Assembly (NCBI RefSeq): GCF_028890305.1
Contig: NZ_JARBXM010000001.1
Span: forward strand, 1,220,501 to 1,284,500
DNA from: Candidatus Methanosphaera massiliense
GTDB lineage: Archaea > Methanobacteriota > Methanobacteria > Methanobacteriales > Methanobacteriaceae
DNA length: 64,000 bases
Direction: 5' to 3'
In this document: one piece after another, positions 8,856 through 17,741 of the stretch
How positions within the stretch are numbered: position 1 is the stretch's first letter
How the letters are laid out: each line of letters starts with the position of its first letter
Notes under the pieces: model-generated
What the model was told of the DNA's origin: nothing
Databases searched by the model: none
What the model saw: only the letters and a program-made list of their open reading frames with translations
Position numbers and translations under genes: made by a program

Positions 8856-9263
8856 ATGACAGACAGAGAAAAAGTATTTGAATTTATGAATGAAGCACAA
8901 GTATTATTTTTAGCAACAACAGACGGTGATCAACCAAAATGTAGGCCATTAGGTTTTCGTATGTTAGTAGATGATCAAATATATTTCCTAACAGGAACAT
9001 TTAAAAATGTTTTCAAACAACTAGAAGCAAATCCTAAAGTAGAATTCGTAGGAAGAGTAAACGGAGACTTCTTAAGATATACTGGAAAAGTAGCATTTGA
9101 TGATGACAAAACATTATATGACAAAGCATTTGAAACAATGCCTATGTTAGAGAAAATATACAATGATAAAACAGGATATGTTCCACAAATATTCCATCTA
9201 GAAAATGCTGTAGCTGAATTTAGAACAATGGAAAATACAACAAAAGAAAAAATAGAATTTTAA
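8856..9263 (+). CDS. pyridoxamine 5'-phosphate oxidase-family (FMN split-barrel) protein
   Basis: The 135-aa protein matches small FMN-binding split-barrel proteins: a helix (REKVFEFMNEA), then the barrel strands VLFLATTDGDQPKCRPLGFR and QIYFLTGTFKNVFKQL that form the flavin site in the family. Such proteins act as flavin reductases or ligand-binding proteins; a specific reaction cannot be named. The start is the ATG at 8856, placed after GGTGAT at 8846-8851; the GTG at 8847 lies inside that ribosome site. A close paralogue occurs at 31429-31845 and begins with the equivalent MTSREKV. Confidence 0.85.
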   Translation: MTDREKVFEFMNEAQVLFLATTDGDQPKCRPLGFRMLVDDQIYFLTGTFKNVFKQLEANPKVEFVGRVNGDFLRYTGKVAFDDDKTLYDKAFETMPMLEKIYNDKTGYVPQIFHLENAVAEFRTMENTTKEKIEF

Positions 9264-9506
9264 ATACAAAATTATTAATTTTTTCAATACTTACTTTTTT
9301 TTTAATTCATTATAATTACATTAATAGCCTATATCTATATTGTATTGATTTGAATATAATAATCTTAATTAAAATAGGATAATATCTAATTATACGAAAT
9401 AGTTGATAGAAATAGAAAATAAAATAATTCTATAAAAAAAGCTAATCTTAAAAAAGTATAGTTTCTCTTTTTTAAAAAAAATAAAATGGAAGAAAGTGTT
9501 ATTTGA

Positions 9507-12500
9507 TTATATTTCTGTAGTAATTATTCCAGCATCCATAACTGGATTTTCTAATCCATCAGGATTTGATGCATCAATATCATCACTAGTTGTTGGAATA
9601 GCAGTATTATTTAATCCAGTTACAGATATATTATCAGGTATATCCTCTATGTTTTCAAAGTCTAGTACTATACTTCCATTTTCATTAAACTGAATGTTTT
9701 CTGATCCAATTATTGCTACTAAATCATTATAACTTATTTTACCTTCTAAGTATAATAAGTATATGTATAATTTGTAATGGTAGCTTATTTGGGTTATTGT
9801 CTGACTTCTTTGTTCCTCGTGTGTTACTGGCCTATATTTTGTTACTATTCTTGTTCTCGTTACAGTTTTTGTCACATTTCTGTACTTGGTTACTGTTATA
9901 TTTTTTATCTCCTGTGTTGTAACATTTCTATATTCTGTTACTGTTCTTGTTCTAGTCTCCTGTGTTGTAACATTTCTGTACTTGGTTACTGTTCTTGTCC
10001 TTGTCTCTTGTATTGTAACATTTCTAGATTTATTGTTATTCTTGTTATACAGATTATTTGTTTTTGTATTTTTTTCGATTCCCTTATTTATGTTTTTAGT
10101 TCGTGTGTTTTCACGTGTTGTAATGTATGGTTTTTGTTTTGTCACATTTACTGTATACTGTTCTGTTACATTGTATGGTTCTTGTGTTGTAACGTTTACA
10201 TTATAAGTTTCAGTTCTATTGTATGGTTCCTGTATTGAAACGTTCACTGTATATGTTTCTGTTACATTGTATGGTTCTTCTACTGTTATGTTTTCTTGAT
10301 ATTCTTCTGTCTCATTATATGGTTCTTTTACTGTTACATTTACAGTATAGTTTACGGTGTATGTTTTATTTGTTGTTTCGTTTACTAGTTTCCAGGCCCA
10401 TGACATGTTTAAAGGAGTTTTGTTTATACTTATTCCAATCATGTTTTGATAGTGTGTTCCACTGTTATATTCATCTAATGCTTTGTAGTAGTATATTTGA
10501 TATGTTGTTTTATTATCTCTAAGTAATCCGCTATTTGGTATTTTACTATTTTTTAATGCGTCTTCGATTTTAGTTATATAGTATTGTTGTGGATGTTTAA
10601 ATCCAGGTAGTGTTTCGGATAGTTTTGTTGTGTTATGGAAATCATTTTTTATAAGGAAGTTTATTCCTTCTTGATATATGGTTAAGTCAGTTGGATCATC
10701 AAAGCTTTCTGTATCATTCCAGAATAATACTAGGAATCCTTTTATATACTCAATTACATTTTCGTTTGTTACTTGATTATATCTTATTTGGTTGGTTAAT
10801 AGTTCTCTTTCGAATATTGTATGATATATTGGTGGTAGAGCGTCTGGCTCTATACAGAAACCAGTATTATCATCGCTATAGTATTGCTGTGCTCCGTAGT
10901 TTAATGCAAATATTGTTTTATATGTATTAGTGTTATTTTCCATGGTGTATATTTTTTCAGTAGTGTTTGCTGGCACCACATCTTTTGTGTTGTATATTGT
11001 TCTATTAGAATTTCCTTCAACATCTGTTTTGTTTATTATTGTGTTATTTGGTATTGTGTTATTTATTAATGTTATAAAGCTATATTCAATGTATATTGAG
11101 GAACTGTTATCTGTTGCAGTGTTATTGTTGAATTGATTGTTTTCAATGCTTTGATTTCCTGATACAGAGTATATTGCTCCCCCATACTTTGCATTATTAT
11201 TTGTGAAGTTATTGTTTGATACGGTTTGACTGCTTATACTGTTTAGTATTGCTCCACCATCGTTTGTTGCTGTGTTGTTTTTGAAGTTGTTATTGTTTAT
11301 ATTATCTTTTGTATTGAAGCTGTATATTGCTCCTCCATAACCTGCATTGTTATCTATGAATGTATTGTTGGATATGTTGTTTGTATCATTATTTGATTCT
11401 AAATTAAGAGTATTATGGAAGTTCATTACTCCTCCGTACTTTGCACTGTTATTTGTGAAGGTATTATTTGTTAAAGTAGTGCTTCCATGATTAGCAGATA
11501 ATACTCCTCCATTAGTTGCATTATTATCTGTGAAATTGTTGTTATTTAATAATGTATGTACATTAAAGGAATATATTACTCCTCCCTCTTTATTAGCACG
11601 ATTTTTAATGAATGTACTATTATCTATCGTTGCATTTGCATATAACTGTATAGCACCACCAGTTTCTGTAACAGAATTATTTATGAAAGTACTGTTAATA
11701 ATACTCATATTATTATATGTGGCACTTATAGCTCCTCCATAGCTTGCATTGTTATCTGTGAATGTACTGTTTATAATGGTCCTAGTTTCATCATTTGAAT
11801 TTATAGCTCCACCAGTAAAAATTGCATTATTACCTGTGAATGTACTGTTTATAATATGTAACTCTCCATTACCAGAATATATTGCTCCACCTAAACTTGC
11901 AGTGTTATCTGTGAATGTACTGTTGATAATACTTAACACTCCATTAGCTGAGTGTATTGCTCCACCATAGGTGACAGCACTATTATTAGTGAATGTTGAA
12001 TTATTAATTGTTAAATTACCATTATTATTTATTGCACTAGTTGTTCCATTTTTGAATGTTATTCCATTAATATTAATAGTATATCCATTACTAATAGATA
12101 GGATATTACTATTATTACCCATGAATATTATTGTTTTACCAGATTCTGCTGTTATATTGAAGTTTTTAACATTTGCTGTTACTGTGTTTGAGTTGATGTT
12201 TAAGGTATTTTTATAATAATAAGTGTCATTATCGTCGTCTGTTACTAGATATACTGTACCTCCATTACTTACCTTGGTTAATGCATTTGTTATATTGGTT
12301 GGTTTTGTACTATCACTACCATCACCTGTTCCCTTACTGTTAACATAAACATAGCCTTCATTTGATTCTTGTTTTAGTTTCTTTGTTGTTTGTGTTTTCT
12401 TTGTTATTGATTGTGAATTGTTACTTTTCAAAGTAGTATTAGTTTCTATATGAGAACTATTACTTTCATGTATAGTATTACTTTTCAATGGTGCTGTGTT

Positions 12501-12590
12501 ATTAACATCATTAGCGTTAACTGAAGTTAATAATATTAATACAGTGAAGATTAATATCATTATAGATACGTGTTTTCTTGTTATATTCAT
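9507..12590 (-). CDS. adhesin-like surface protein with beta-helix, thioester-like domain and tandem repeats
   Basis: The 1027-aa protein has a signal peptide, an N/T/S-rich linker and a long parallel beta-helix (about residues 100-520) of repeated NNxxTNNxAxYGGAI rungs. A distinct globular domain at about 545-720 contains GFCIEPDALPP (Cys579). It is followed by two tandem-repeat blocks: EPYNxTExYxVNVT units at about 737-827 and YRNVTTQETRTRTVT units at about 853-936. The start ATG has an excellent AGGAGGTGA site upstream. The Cys579 domain resembles the cysteine motif of thioester domains in Gram-positive adhesins (inference). No C-terminal membrane anchor is visible. Secreted or wall-associated attachment is the likely role. 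Confidence 0.87.
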   Translation of the reverse strand: MNITRKHVSIMILIFTVLILLTSVNANDVNNTAPLKSNTIHESNSSHIETNTTLKSNNSQSITKKTQTTKKLKQESNEGYVYVNSKGTGDGSDSTKPTNITNALTKVSNGGTVYLVTDDDNDTYYYKNTLNINSNTVTANVKNFNITAESGKTIIFMGNNSNILSISNGYTININGITFKNGTTSAINNNGNLTINNSTFTNNSAVTYGGAIHSANGVLSIINSTFTDNTASLGGAIYSGNGELHIINSTFTGNNAIFTGGAINSNDETRTIINSTFTDNNASYGGAISATYNNMSIINSTFINNSVTETGGAIQLYANATIDNSTFIKNRANKEGGVIYSFNVHTLLNNNNFTDNNATNGGVLSANHGSTTLTNNTFTNNSAKYGGVMNFHNTLNLESNNDTNNISNNTFIDNNAGYGGAIYSFNTKDNINNNNFKNNTATNDGGAILNSISSQTVSNNNFTNNNAKYGGAIYSVSGNQSIENNQFNNNTATDNSSSIYIEYSFITLINNTIPNNTIINKTDVEGNSNRTIYNTKDVVPANTTEKIYTMENNTNTYKTIFALNYGAQQYYSDDNTGFCIEPDALPPIYHTIFERELLTNQIRYNQVTNENVIEYIKGFLVLFWNDTESFDDPTDLTIYQEGINFLIKNDFHNTTKLSETLPGFKHPQQYYITKIEDALKNSKIPNSGLLRDNKTTYQIYYYKALDEYNSGTHYQNMIGISINKTPLNMSWAWKLVNETTNKTYTVNYTVNVTVKEPYNETEEYQENITVEEPYNVTETYTVNVSIQEPYNRTETYNVNVTTQEPYNVTEQYTVNVTKQKPYITTRENTRTKNINKGIEKNTKTNNLYNKNNNKSRNVTIQETRTRTVTKYRNVTTQETRTRTVTEYRNVTTQEIKNITVTKYRNVTKTVTRTRIVTKYRPVTHEEQRSQTITQISYHYKLYIYLLYLEGKISYNDLVAIIGSENIQFNENGSIVLDFENIEDIPDNISVTGLNNTAIPTTSDDIDASNPDGLENPVMDAGIITTEI
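9790..10380 (-). repeat. coding tandem repeats in adhesin-like protein
   Basis: Two successive blocks of short repeats are visible in the translation. One, near 10110-10380, has units of about 16 residues with EPYNxTExY. The other, near 9790-10030, has units of about 16 residues with YRNVTTQET. Both are rich in Thr, Val and Asn and probably form an extended stalk. Confidence 0.75.
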
Positions 12591-13042
12591 CTATTTTCAC
12601 CTCCTTCTATGTAGTATATCTAATGATATTTCTGAAAAGATATCATGGTTATTATTAATTTTATTTTATAAATATTTTTCTTAATCGCTTAAATTCGTTT
12701 AATCATTATTTTTGAAAAAAGAGACGTTCAACTACTTTTTATTTGATAATATAATGTTTATATGTATATCTTTTTGATAATTAAGAATTTTTTTTATAAA
12801 ATAGCCTATAAGTTGTTATCTAACTGATTCTCATGCTTTGTAGAAAATCTATAATTTATAATAATATTATTCAAAAGAATTATGAGATCTTTAAAATATG
12901 GGAGAATGGGCAGTCAAAATTATTTTTTAAGTAATACTTCTTGATGAACTAGTTAAATTCACTAAATTATTTTTTATTATATAAGTACCTTATAAAATTT
13001 AATAATCAAAAAAAAAATAGAAAGAATTGAAATCAAATAATA
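12591..13042. other. gene-free AT-rich stretch
   Basis: This gap lies between the start of the adhesin-like gene and the stop of the CCG-domain gene, both on the minus strand. It holds the adhesin promoter and ribosome site at its left end. I see no convincing small gene or RNA. Confidence 0.45.
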
Positions 13043-13747
13043 TCATAACTCTTCTTTTAATAATTCAAAGAAATCCACACATTTATCAGGATTTACTCTA
13101 TGTAAAGTATGATAACAAGAAGGACAATAAGTTATTACTTTACTTCCACTAAGAGTTTTTAATGCCATTTTTTTAGTTAATTCTTTACTACCGGCTTTCA
13201 TACCTGCACCAAAACCACAGCAAGAATTAGCACGATCTTTAGGCACATTCTTAACAATATTTCTAACTTGTTCTTTTCGTTCAAGTGCATGACATGGATC
13301 ATGAATAATATAACCCTCACAATTAATTTCTTCATTGTTAAATAAATCCATAGCAAATATTACATCAATATTAAAATCAGGATATTTTGTATAGTATTTT
13401 GTGAATGATTCATAGCATCCTGGACATATTGTTATGATTTTTTTCACACCATGCCTATTAAATTTGTCTATGTTGTTCTTTACTACTTTATCAGCTATTT
13501 CATAGTTTTTTAATTCAAATAGCATTACACCACAACAACTTTCATCGGACAATACATCGTACTTGACTTCTTTTTTATCAAGACATTCTGTAACAAAATC
13601 TATTAATTCACTTTCTCTAAATCTACAAGTACAGCCTCTATGAAGTATAGTTTCATGGGTTTTACCATCATCAACTAGTTGCATGTCTTCTCCATAAGTG
13701 TTACCTTTGTATATTATGTTATTTTTTATTTTATCTGAATAGTTCAT
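13043..13747 (-). CDS. CCG-domain iron-sulfur protein (HdrB/HdrD-like)
   Basis: The 234-aa protein has two CCG modules: GCTC..., ESCCG and CPGC in the first, and DPCHA, NSCCGFGAGMK and CPSC in the second. In HdrB and related oxidoreductases such modules hold a non-cubane 4Fe-4S cluster that handles disulfides or similar two-electron chemistry. It lacks the ferredoxin domain of GlpC/HdrD and stands apart from any visible hdrA or hdrC. It follows a cysteine-cluster protein gene by 28 bp and is probably co-transcribed with it. It could be a dedicated subunit of an uncharacterised redox complex. The domain call is firm; its partner and substrate are unknown. Confidence 0.85.
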   Translation of the reverse strand: MNYSDKIKNNIIYKGNTYGEDMQLVDDGKTHETILHRGCTCRFRESELIDFVTECLDKKEVKYDVLSDESCCGVMLFELKNYEIADKVVKNNIDKFNRHGVKKIITICPGCYESFTKYYTKYPDFNIDVIFAMDLFNNEEINCEGYIIHDPCHALERKEQVRNIVKNVPKDRANSCCGFGAGMKAGSKELTKKMALKTLSGSKVITYCPSCYHTLHRVNPDKCVDFFELLKEEL

Positions 13748-13775
13748 AAATTATTAAGTCCTTCTAATATTTTTT

Positions 13776-14339
13776 CTAGATAATTATCTTATATTTTTTT
13801 CTTCTATTATCTCTTCTTCTTGAATCATAGGCTATTAAATCATATACAACCGGATCGTTTATCAATATTTTCCATACTTTATATGTTTCATTGATGAACT
13901 CCTTATTTAATTCCAGATTATCTCTTATTATTGGACACTCATAAGGTATTTCATTTTCATCAAGAATTAGGTGAAGAGTACCCTTACTATTTATATGAGG
14001 TATTAGAGGAAATGTTCTGCATTGAATAGGTCTAATACTACGATTACAATGGGGTGGGTTTGTGCATTCAACAAGGTATACATCATCATCCCAACTATGA
14101 GGGTAATCTATGTCTTTTGAACTAATACAGTATAGATTGAAGCCATCACTATCTTCATACATTAATTCTTCTCCAGGTAGAAGATATAATCCTACTTTTT
14201 CCTCTTTGTTATTATCATCATAGACGCAGCATATTTCTCCACATAGTTTTCCACAATCATAGTCAAGTGGTGATACTTTATCTAGCATATCATATATTTT
14301 CTGTATATTTTTTTTCATCTGACTTGCAGTTATTTCCAT
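13776..14339 (-). CDS. YkgJ-type cysteine-cluster protein
   Basis: The 187-aa protein contains CGKLCGEICC near residue 29 and a second cluster, NPPHC...RPIQCRTFPLIP, with a further Cys in PYECPI. This arrangement resembles the YkgJ / CxxCxxCC family, thought to bind iron or zinc. The start ATG follows AGGAGT at good spacing. It is the first gene of a two-gene unit with the CCG-domain protein 28 bp downstream. The pairing suggests that the two cysteine-rich proteins cooperate in metal-cluster or redox chemistry, which is inference. Confidence 0.75.
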   Translation of the reverse strand: MEITASQMKKNIQKIYDMLDKVSPLDYDCGKLCGEICCVYDDNNKEEKVGLYLLPGEELMYEDSDGFNLYCISSKDIDYPHSWDDDVYLVECTNPPHCNRSIRPIQCRTFPLIPHINSKGTLHLILDENEIPYECPIIRDNLELNKEFINETYKVWKILINDPVVYDLIAYDSRRRDNRRKKYKIII

Positions 14340-14865
14340 GTATTAATACTCCTGGTATTTATTTTAATTATGAATTAATCTAATCTAGTAGTTGTTTTTT
14401 CATTATTATATTATTGGTTTTTTTTAATTAGTATAATTAATGAGATTTATTATATTAGACTTAGAATAGATAAAATTAGTTGTATGTTTTCCGCGGATTT
14501 TGAAAAAAAATATAATTTTTATATAAAATATGTTAATTAGAATTACTTGATAATTATTGTTTGTTCACACCTATATTTTATATAAAAATGCATTAGTCTA
14601 ATAAGACAGTTATATATTATATTCAATCTATATAAATAGTTAGTACTAATTATTAACAGTTTTAGAGGTTATTTACACGATATTAGATTGTAATGAATGA
14701 ATATTTTAGTATATCATTGTTTTTAGATTAATAATAGATGTTTTAATAGTAATTAAGTTTACTTGTATAGTATTTTCTCGTGATTTTATGTTAAGATTAT
14801 TGATTTAATAGGAGGTATAACTATAAATCAGAATAATTTAATCTATATATAGGAGGGAATCACTA
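14340..14865. other. gene-free divergent promoter region
   Basis: The gap separates divergent genes at 14339 (minus) and 14866 (plus). It is AT-rich with one short GC palindrome (CCGCGG near 14492). Two purine-rich ribosome-site-like sequences occur near the right end (GGAGG at about 14811 and AGGAGGG at 14851-14857); only the second serves a visible gene. Confidence 0.45.
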
Positions 14866-15363
14866 TTGAAACATTGTAAAAATTGTGGAGCAGAATCACC
14901 GGATGATGCGCCATCATGTATTGTTTGTGGTTATAAGTTCACAAATGATGAAGTAAATATGTCTTATAATAGTACTAATTCGGGAGTATCTGATAATACT
15001 TATCAAGATTATAATCAACCGTGTCATTATTCACAGTTTACATATAATCATTCCTATTATAATCCTAGTAAAAATAAGGCATTAGCTGTTATATTATCAT
15101 GTGTAATTATTGGGTTAGGCAATGCTTATTTACATCTATTTAAACGTTTTGCTGTAGAGATAATAATTACATTAATACTATCTACTATTTTTCAGTATAT
15201 CATTAATACAGTAGGATTAAGTACTTTAATATTCTATGTTTTTGGTATAGTTTATACTGTATGGGTTATCTATACTATTTATGATACTTATCTATGTGCT
15301 AATGCAATACAAAATGATGAAGATTTACCCTTATTTGTTAATTTATGGGATATTAGGTATTGA
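14866..15363 (+). CDS. zinc-ribbon membrane protein
   Basis: The 165-aa protein has an N-terminal zinc ribbon (CKNCGAE...CIVCGY) and an Asn/Tyr-rich linker. Three hydrophobic segments follow (ALAVILSCVIIGLGNAYLHL, VEIIITLILSTIFQYIINTV and LIFYVFGIVYTVWVIYTIY), suggesting an integral membrane protein with a cytoplasmic zinc ribbon. The start is a TTG at 14866, eight bases after AGGAGGG. The layout resembles TM2-type zinc-ribbon proteins, but I would not assign a function. It is transcribed alone. Confidence 0.75.
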   Translation: MKHCKNCGAESPDDAPSCIVCGYKFTNDEVNMSYNSTNSGVSDNTYQDYNQPCHYSQFTYNHSYYNPSKNKALAVILSCVIIGLGNAYLHLFKRFAVEIIITLILSTIFQYIINTVGLSTLIFYVFGIVYTVWVIYTIYDTYLCANAIQNDEDLPLFVNLWDIRY

Positions 15364-15458
15364 AAAAAATTAGTATTTAGAAAAGTATGTACTTTTCTTT
15401 TAGACAGATTACCTATTTATTACTTTTTTTAATATTAATAAATATGATATTGGTTTCT

Positions 15459-15773
15459 TTAGAATTCACTTAATTTTTCTTGATTTGTTTTTTGTGATGT
15501 GCTTTTTGTTTTAGAGGATATGATTTGCCAGTTATTATCGAAATCTACTTGTATTTTATTATCTTCTAGGTATACTTCTACTGCGCAACATCCAGCATAT
15601 ATTCTATAATACGTAGGGTTATCAATGTCTTGATATATTTCTGTTTCATATCCTGTTATTTTATCTAGTTTTAGGGATAGTTCGTCCACTAGTTTTTCAA
15701 CAACTTCGGGAGTAGGATTTTTATCAAAGTATTTTTGAAAGAAATCTAAATTATCCATATTTATTAATATCAT
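15459..15773 (-). CDS. hypothetical protein (104 aa)
   Basis: I do not recognise this protein. It is small and acidic, with a probable alpha/beta fold (NPTYYRIYAGCCAVEVYLEDN) and a Lys/Ser/Thr-rich tail. The start ATG follows AAAGGTGA at ideal spacing, which supports it as a genuine gene. Its neighbours are unrelated: a zinc-ribbon membrane protein gene converges on it and mtaB lies divergently beyond a long gap. Confidence 0.6.
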   Translation of the reverse strand: MILINMDNLDFFQKYFDKNPTPEVVEKLVDELSLKLDKITGYETEIYQDIDNPTYYRIYAGCCAVEVYLEDNKIQVDFDNNWQIISSKTKSTSQKTNQEKLSEF

Positions 15774-16292
15774 CTTTTCACCTTTGGTATTATATTTAAG
15801 AATGACATTTATATAAATGTAGTTAATTTTAGTTTAAACTAATTATGTATATTTTTTTAATTTTTTATCCAATATTAATGTTTTAAAAAATATCATGTCT
15901 AAATGGTATATTTTCTAAATTATTATAATAAACTTCAGAATAATTTAATGCAATATTTTCTAATAATAATTCAAATAATTTTAACAAAATCAGAAAAACG
16001 AATATAAAAAGTAATAAAAAAAGGATTATTAAGTACATAAAAAGAAATTTAAATAAAAATATAAGATAAATTAAAAAAATAACGATAAATAGCAAGATAA
16101 TATTAATTTTAAATGTTATAATTATAATTAAAAAAATATATCTAAAAATTGATATCTACAAAAATAAAAAATACTTTAACATAAATAAAGCATTTTATAG
16201 GTACAATAGGGGTATATATTATATACCTAAAAGGGCTATAGTAATAACTATGTGGGTATAAATTTAACAACGATTTTAAGTGGTGAAATTAT
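15774..16292. other. long upstream region of mtaB
   Basis: This AT-rich gap separates a minus-strand gene from the mtaB start. A minus-strand hydrophobic frame at 15883-16095 begins with TTG, has no ribosome site and is low-complexity, so I do not call it. The right part holds TATA-like sequence (CATTTTATAGG near 16191-16201) and a perfect inverted repeat at 16211-16227. Confidence 0.5.
16211..16227. promoter_or_regulatory. palindromic operator candidate upstream of mtaB
   Basis: GGTATATA and TATATACC form a perfect 8-bp inverted repeat around one T, 65 bp before the mtaB start codon. A further half-site GGTATA lies at 16255-16260. The position suits a regulator site or an unusual TATA region. 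Regulation has not been shown; this is inference from symmetry. Confidence 0.45.
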
Positions 16293-17678
16293 ATGTCAAG
16301 AAAATATTTTACAAAAATGGAAAACGAATCAGCAGATGAAATGGTATTCGGACAAACTAAACACCCAGTTAAAATGGGATTAGACCAAGTTATGGGTGGA
16401 GGAGAAGTAGTTCCTAACATTAAAGTAGCACCAGCTGAAGGATCAGAAACAAGTATTGATGGATTAGTAGCAACATGTAAAAATATTGCATTTGCAGCTT
16501 GTGACCGTGCAGCAGCTATCGGATTACCAGCAATTCAGATAGAACAGGAACACGTACAACAACAATCCATTAGTAAAGAAGCATCAGCAAAAACAACAGC
16601 TGTACAATGGGAACAATTAGAACAACTACACGACAAATACGGTACAAAAGTATCATTAATGTCAACAGTTGCAGATATGAGAGAAGAAGAAAACGGATTA
16701 AGAGGATCTGACTTAGACGTAGCAATGGATGAATCATTCGAAGCATGTGCAGAAAACGGAGCATCCATGTTATGTGTAGAAACCATAGGTGGTAAAGTAG
16801 TATCAGACTACGGTATATCAAGAGGAGATGCAAGAGCTATACTATACGGTATAGGAGTACTTGGTTCCATAGATATGGAATACATGTGGACAAAAATAGT
16901 AGACATAGCAAAAAGAAACAACATCACCCCTGGTGGAGATACAGACTGTGCACAAGCAAACACTGCAATGTTCCTTGCAGGTGGATTAACCAGTAAAAAC
17001 GTATCACACACAATTGCAGCAGTAGCAAGAGCAATTGCAGGAGCAAGAAGTTTAGTAGCAGTTGAATGTGGTGCAACAGGACCTACAAAAGACTGTGGAT
17101 ATGAAAACCCAATCGTAAAATCAATCGCATCTGTACCAATTTGTGCAGAAGGTAAAAACGCAACCTGTGCTCACTCAGACTTAATGGGTAACTTAACAGC
17201 AGCAGTATGTGATGTATGGAGTAACGAATCTGTATATAACAGAGAAGAAATGGGTGGACCAACTCCTGGTGTATGGTTACAATCCTTAGGTTACGAATGT
17301 GCATTAATGAACACCGCAACCCAAATAGGAACAGCAAAAGAACTAAGAGACACATACGTATTAGCAGATAAATACCGAGACCCTCAAGGTGTAATTCTTG
17401 CTTACGATAACGCATACAAAATCGGTGAAGCAATTACAGCAGAAGGAGAAAACATTTATCTCAGAGCACGTGCAGCAGCAATCAAAGCAATGGAATTAAT
17501 TAATGAAGCAGTAGATCAAAAACGTATCTTATTAACAAGATTCGAAAGAGATACACTTGACTCTACAATGAAAACATACGAACAATTACCAGATGACACT
17601 GATAAATTCGTAAAAACATGTATCAAAAGATACGGAAGAAAAGTAAAAGAACACGACCCATCACAATACGAATTATAA
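16293..17678 (+). CDS. mtaB: methanol:corrinoid methyltransferase, MtaB
   Basis: The 461-aa protein is MtaB, the zinc enzyme that cleaves methanol and moves its methyl group to the corrinoid carried by MtaC, the first step of methanol-dependent methanogenesis. The zinc ligands are in place: Glu163 in LCVETIGGK, Cys219 in GDTDCAQ and Cys268 in TKDCGYE. Each is one position lower than the ligands described for Methanosarcina barkeri MtaB (Glu164, Cys220, Cys269). The start has a GGTGA ribosome site. mtaC follows 63 bp downstream. Codon use shows the C-ending codons of a highly expressed gene (AAC, TAC, GAC) against the AT-rich background. The call is near certain. Confidence 0.97.
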   Translation: MSRKYFTKMENESADEMVFGQTKHPVKMGLDQVMGGGEVVPNIKVAPAEGSETSIDGLVATCKNIAFAACDRAAAIGLPAIQIEQEHVQQQSISKEASAKTTAVQWEQLEQLHDKYGTKVSLMSTVADMREEENGLRGSDLDVAMDESFEACAENGASMLCVETIGGKVVSDYGISRGDARAILYGIGVLGSIDMEYMWTKIVDIAKRNNITPGGDTDCAQANTAMFLAGGLTSKNVSHTIAAVARAIAGARSLVAVECGATGPTKDCGYENPIVKSIASVPICAEGKNATCAHSDLMGNLTAAVCDVWSNESVYNREEMGGPTPGVWLQSLGYECALMNTATQIGTAKELRDTYVLADKYRDPQGVILAYDNAYKIGEAITAEGENIYLRARAAAIKAMELINEAVDQKRILLTRFERDTLDSTMKTYEQLPDDTDKFVKTCIKRYGRKVKEHDPSQYEL

Positions 17679-17741
17679 GTGTTGGTTTAGTGTAATAAAA
17701 GGATATTATTAGGAATTAATTATAACAGGATGTGTGTACAA

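Noticed and set aside
11150-12000. Regularly spaced similar segments as a CRISPR array
   Set aside because: They are in frame and encode the repeated rungs of a parallel beta-helix; the repeats are degenerate and there are no unique spacers.
9713-12216. Series of plus-strand frames opposite the adhesin-like gene
   Set aside because: They are hydrophobic, repeat-derived mirror frames of the Asn/Thr-rich coding strand and lack ribosome sites.
14811-14830. Ribosome-site-like GGAGG before a possible extra small gene
   Set aside because: No ATG, GTG or TTG with a useful frame follows at suitable distance before the real gene at 14866.
15883-16095. Minus-strand hydrophobic frame of 70 codons
   Set aside because: It begins with TTG, has no ribosome site and is low-complexity Leu/Ile/Phe, as expected from T-rich sequence read by chance.
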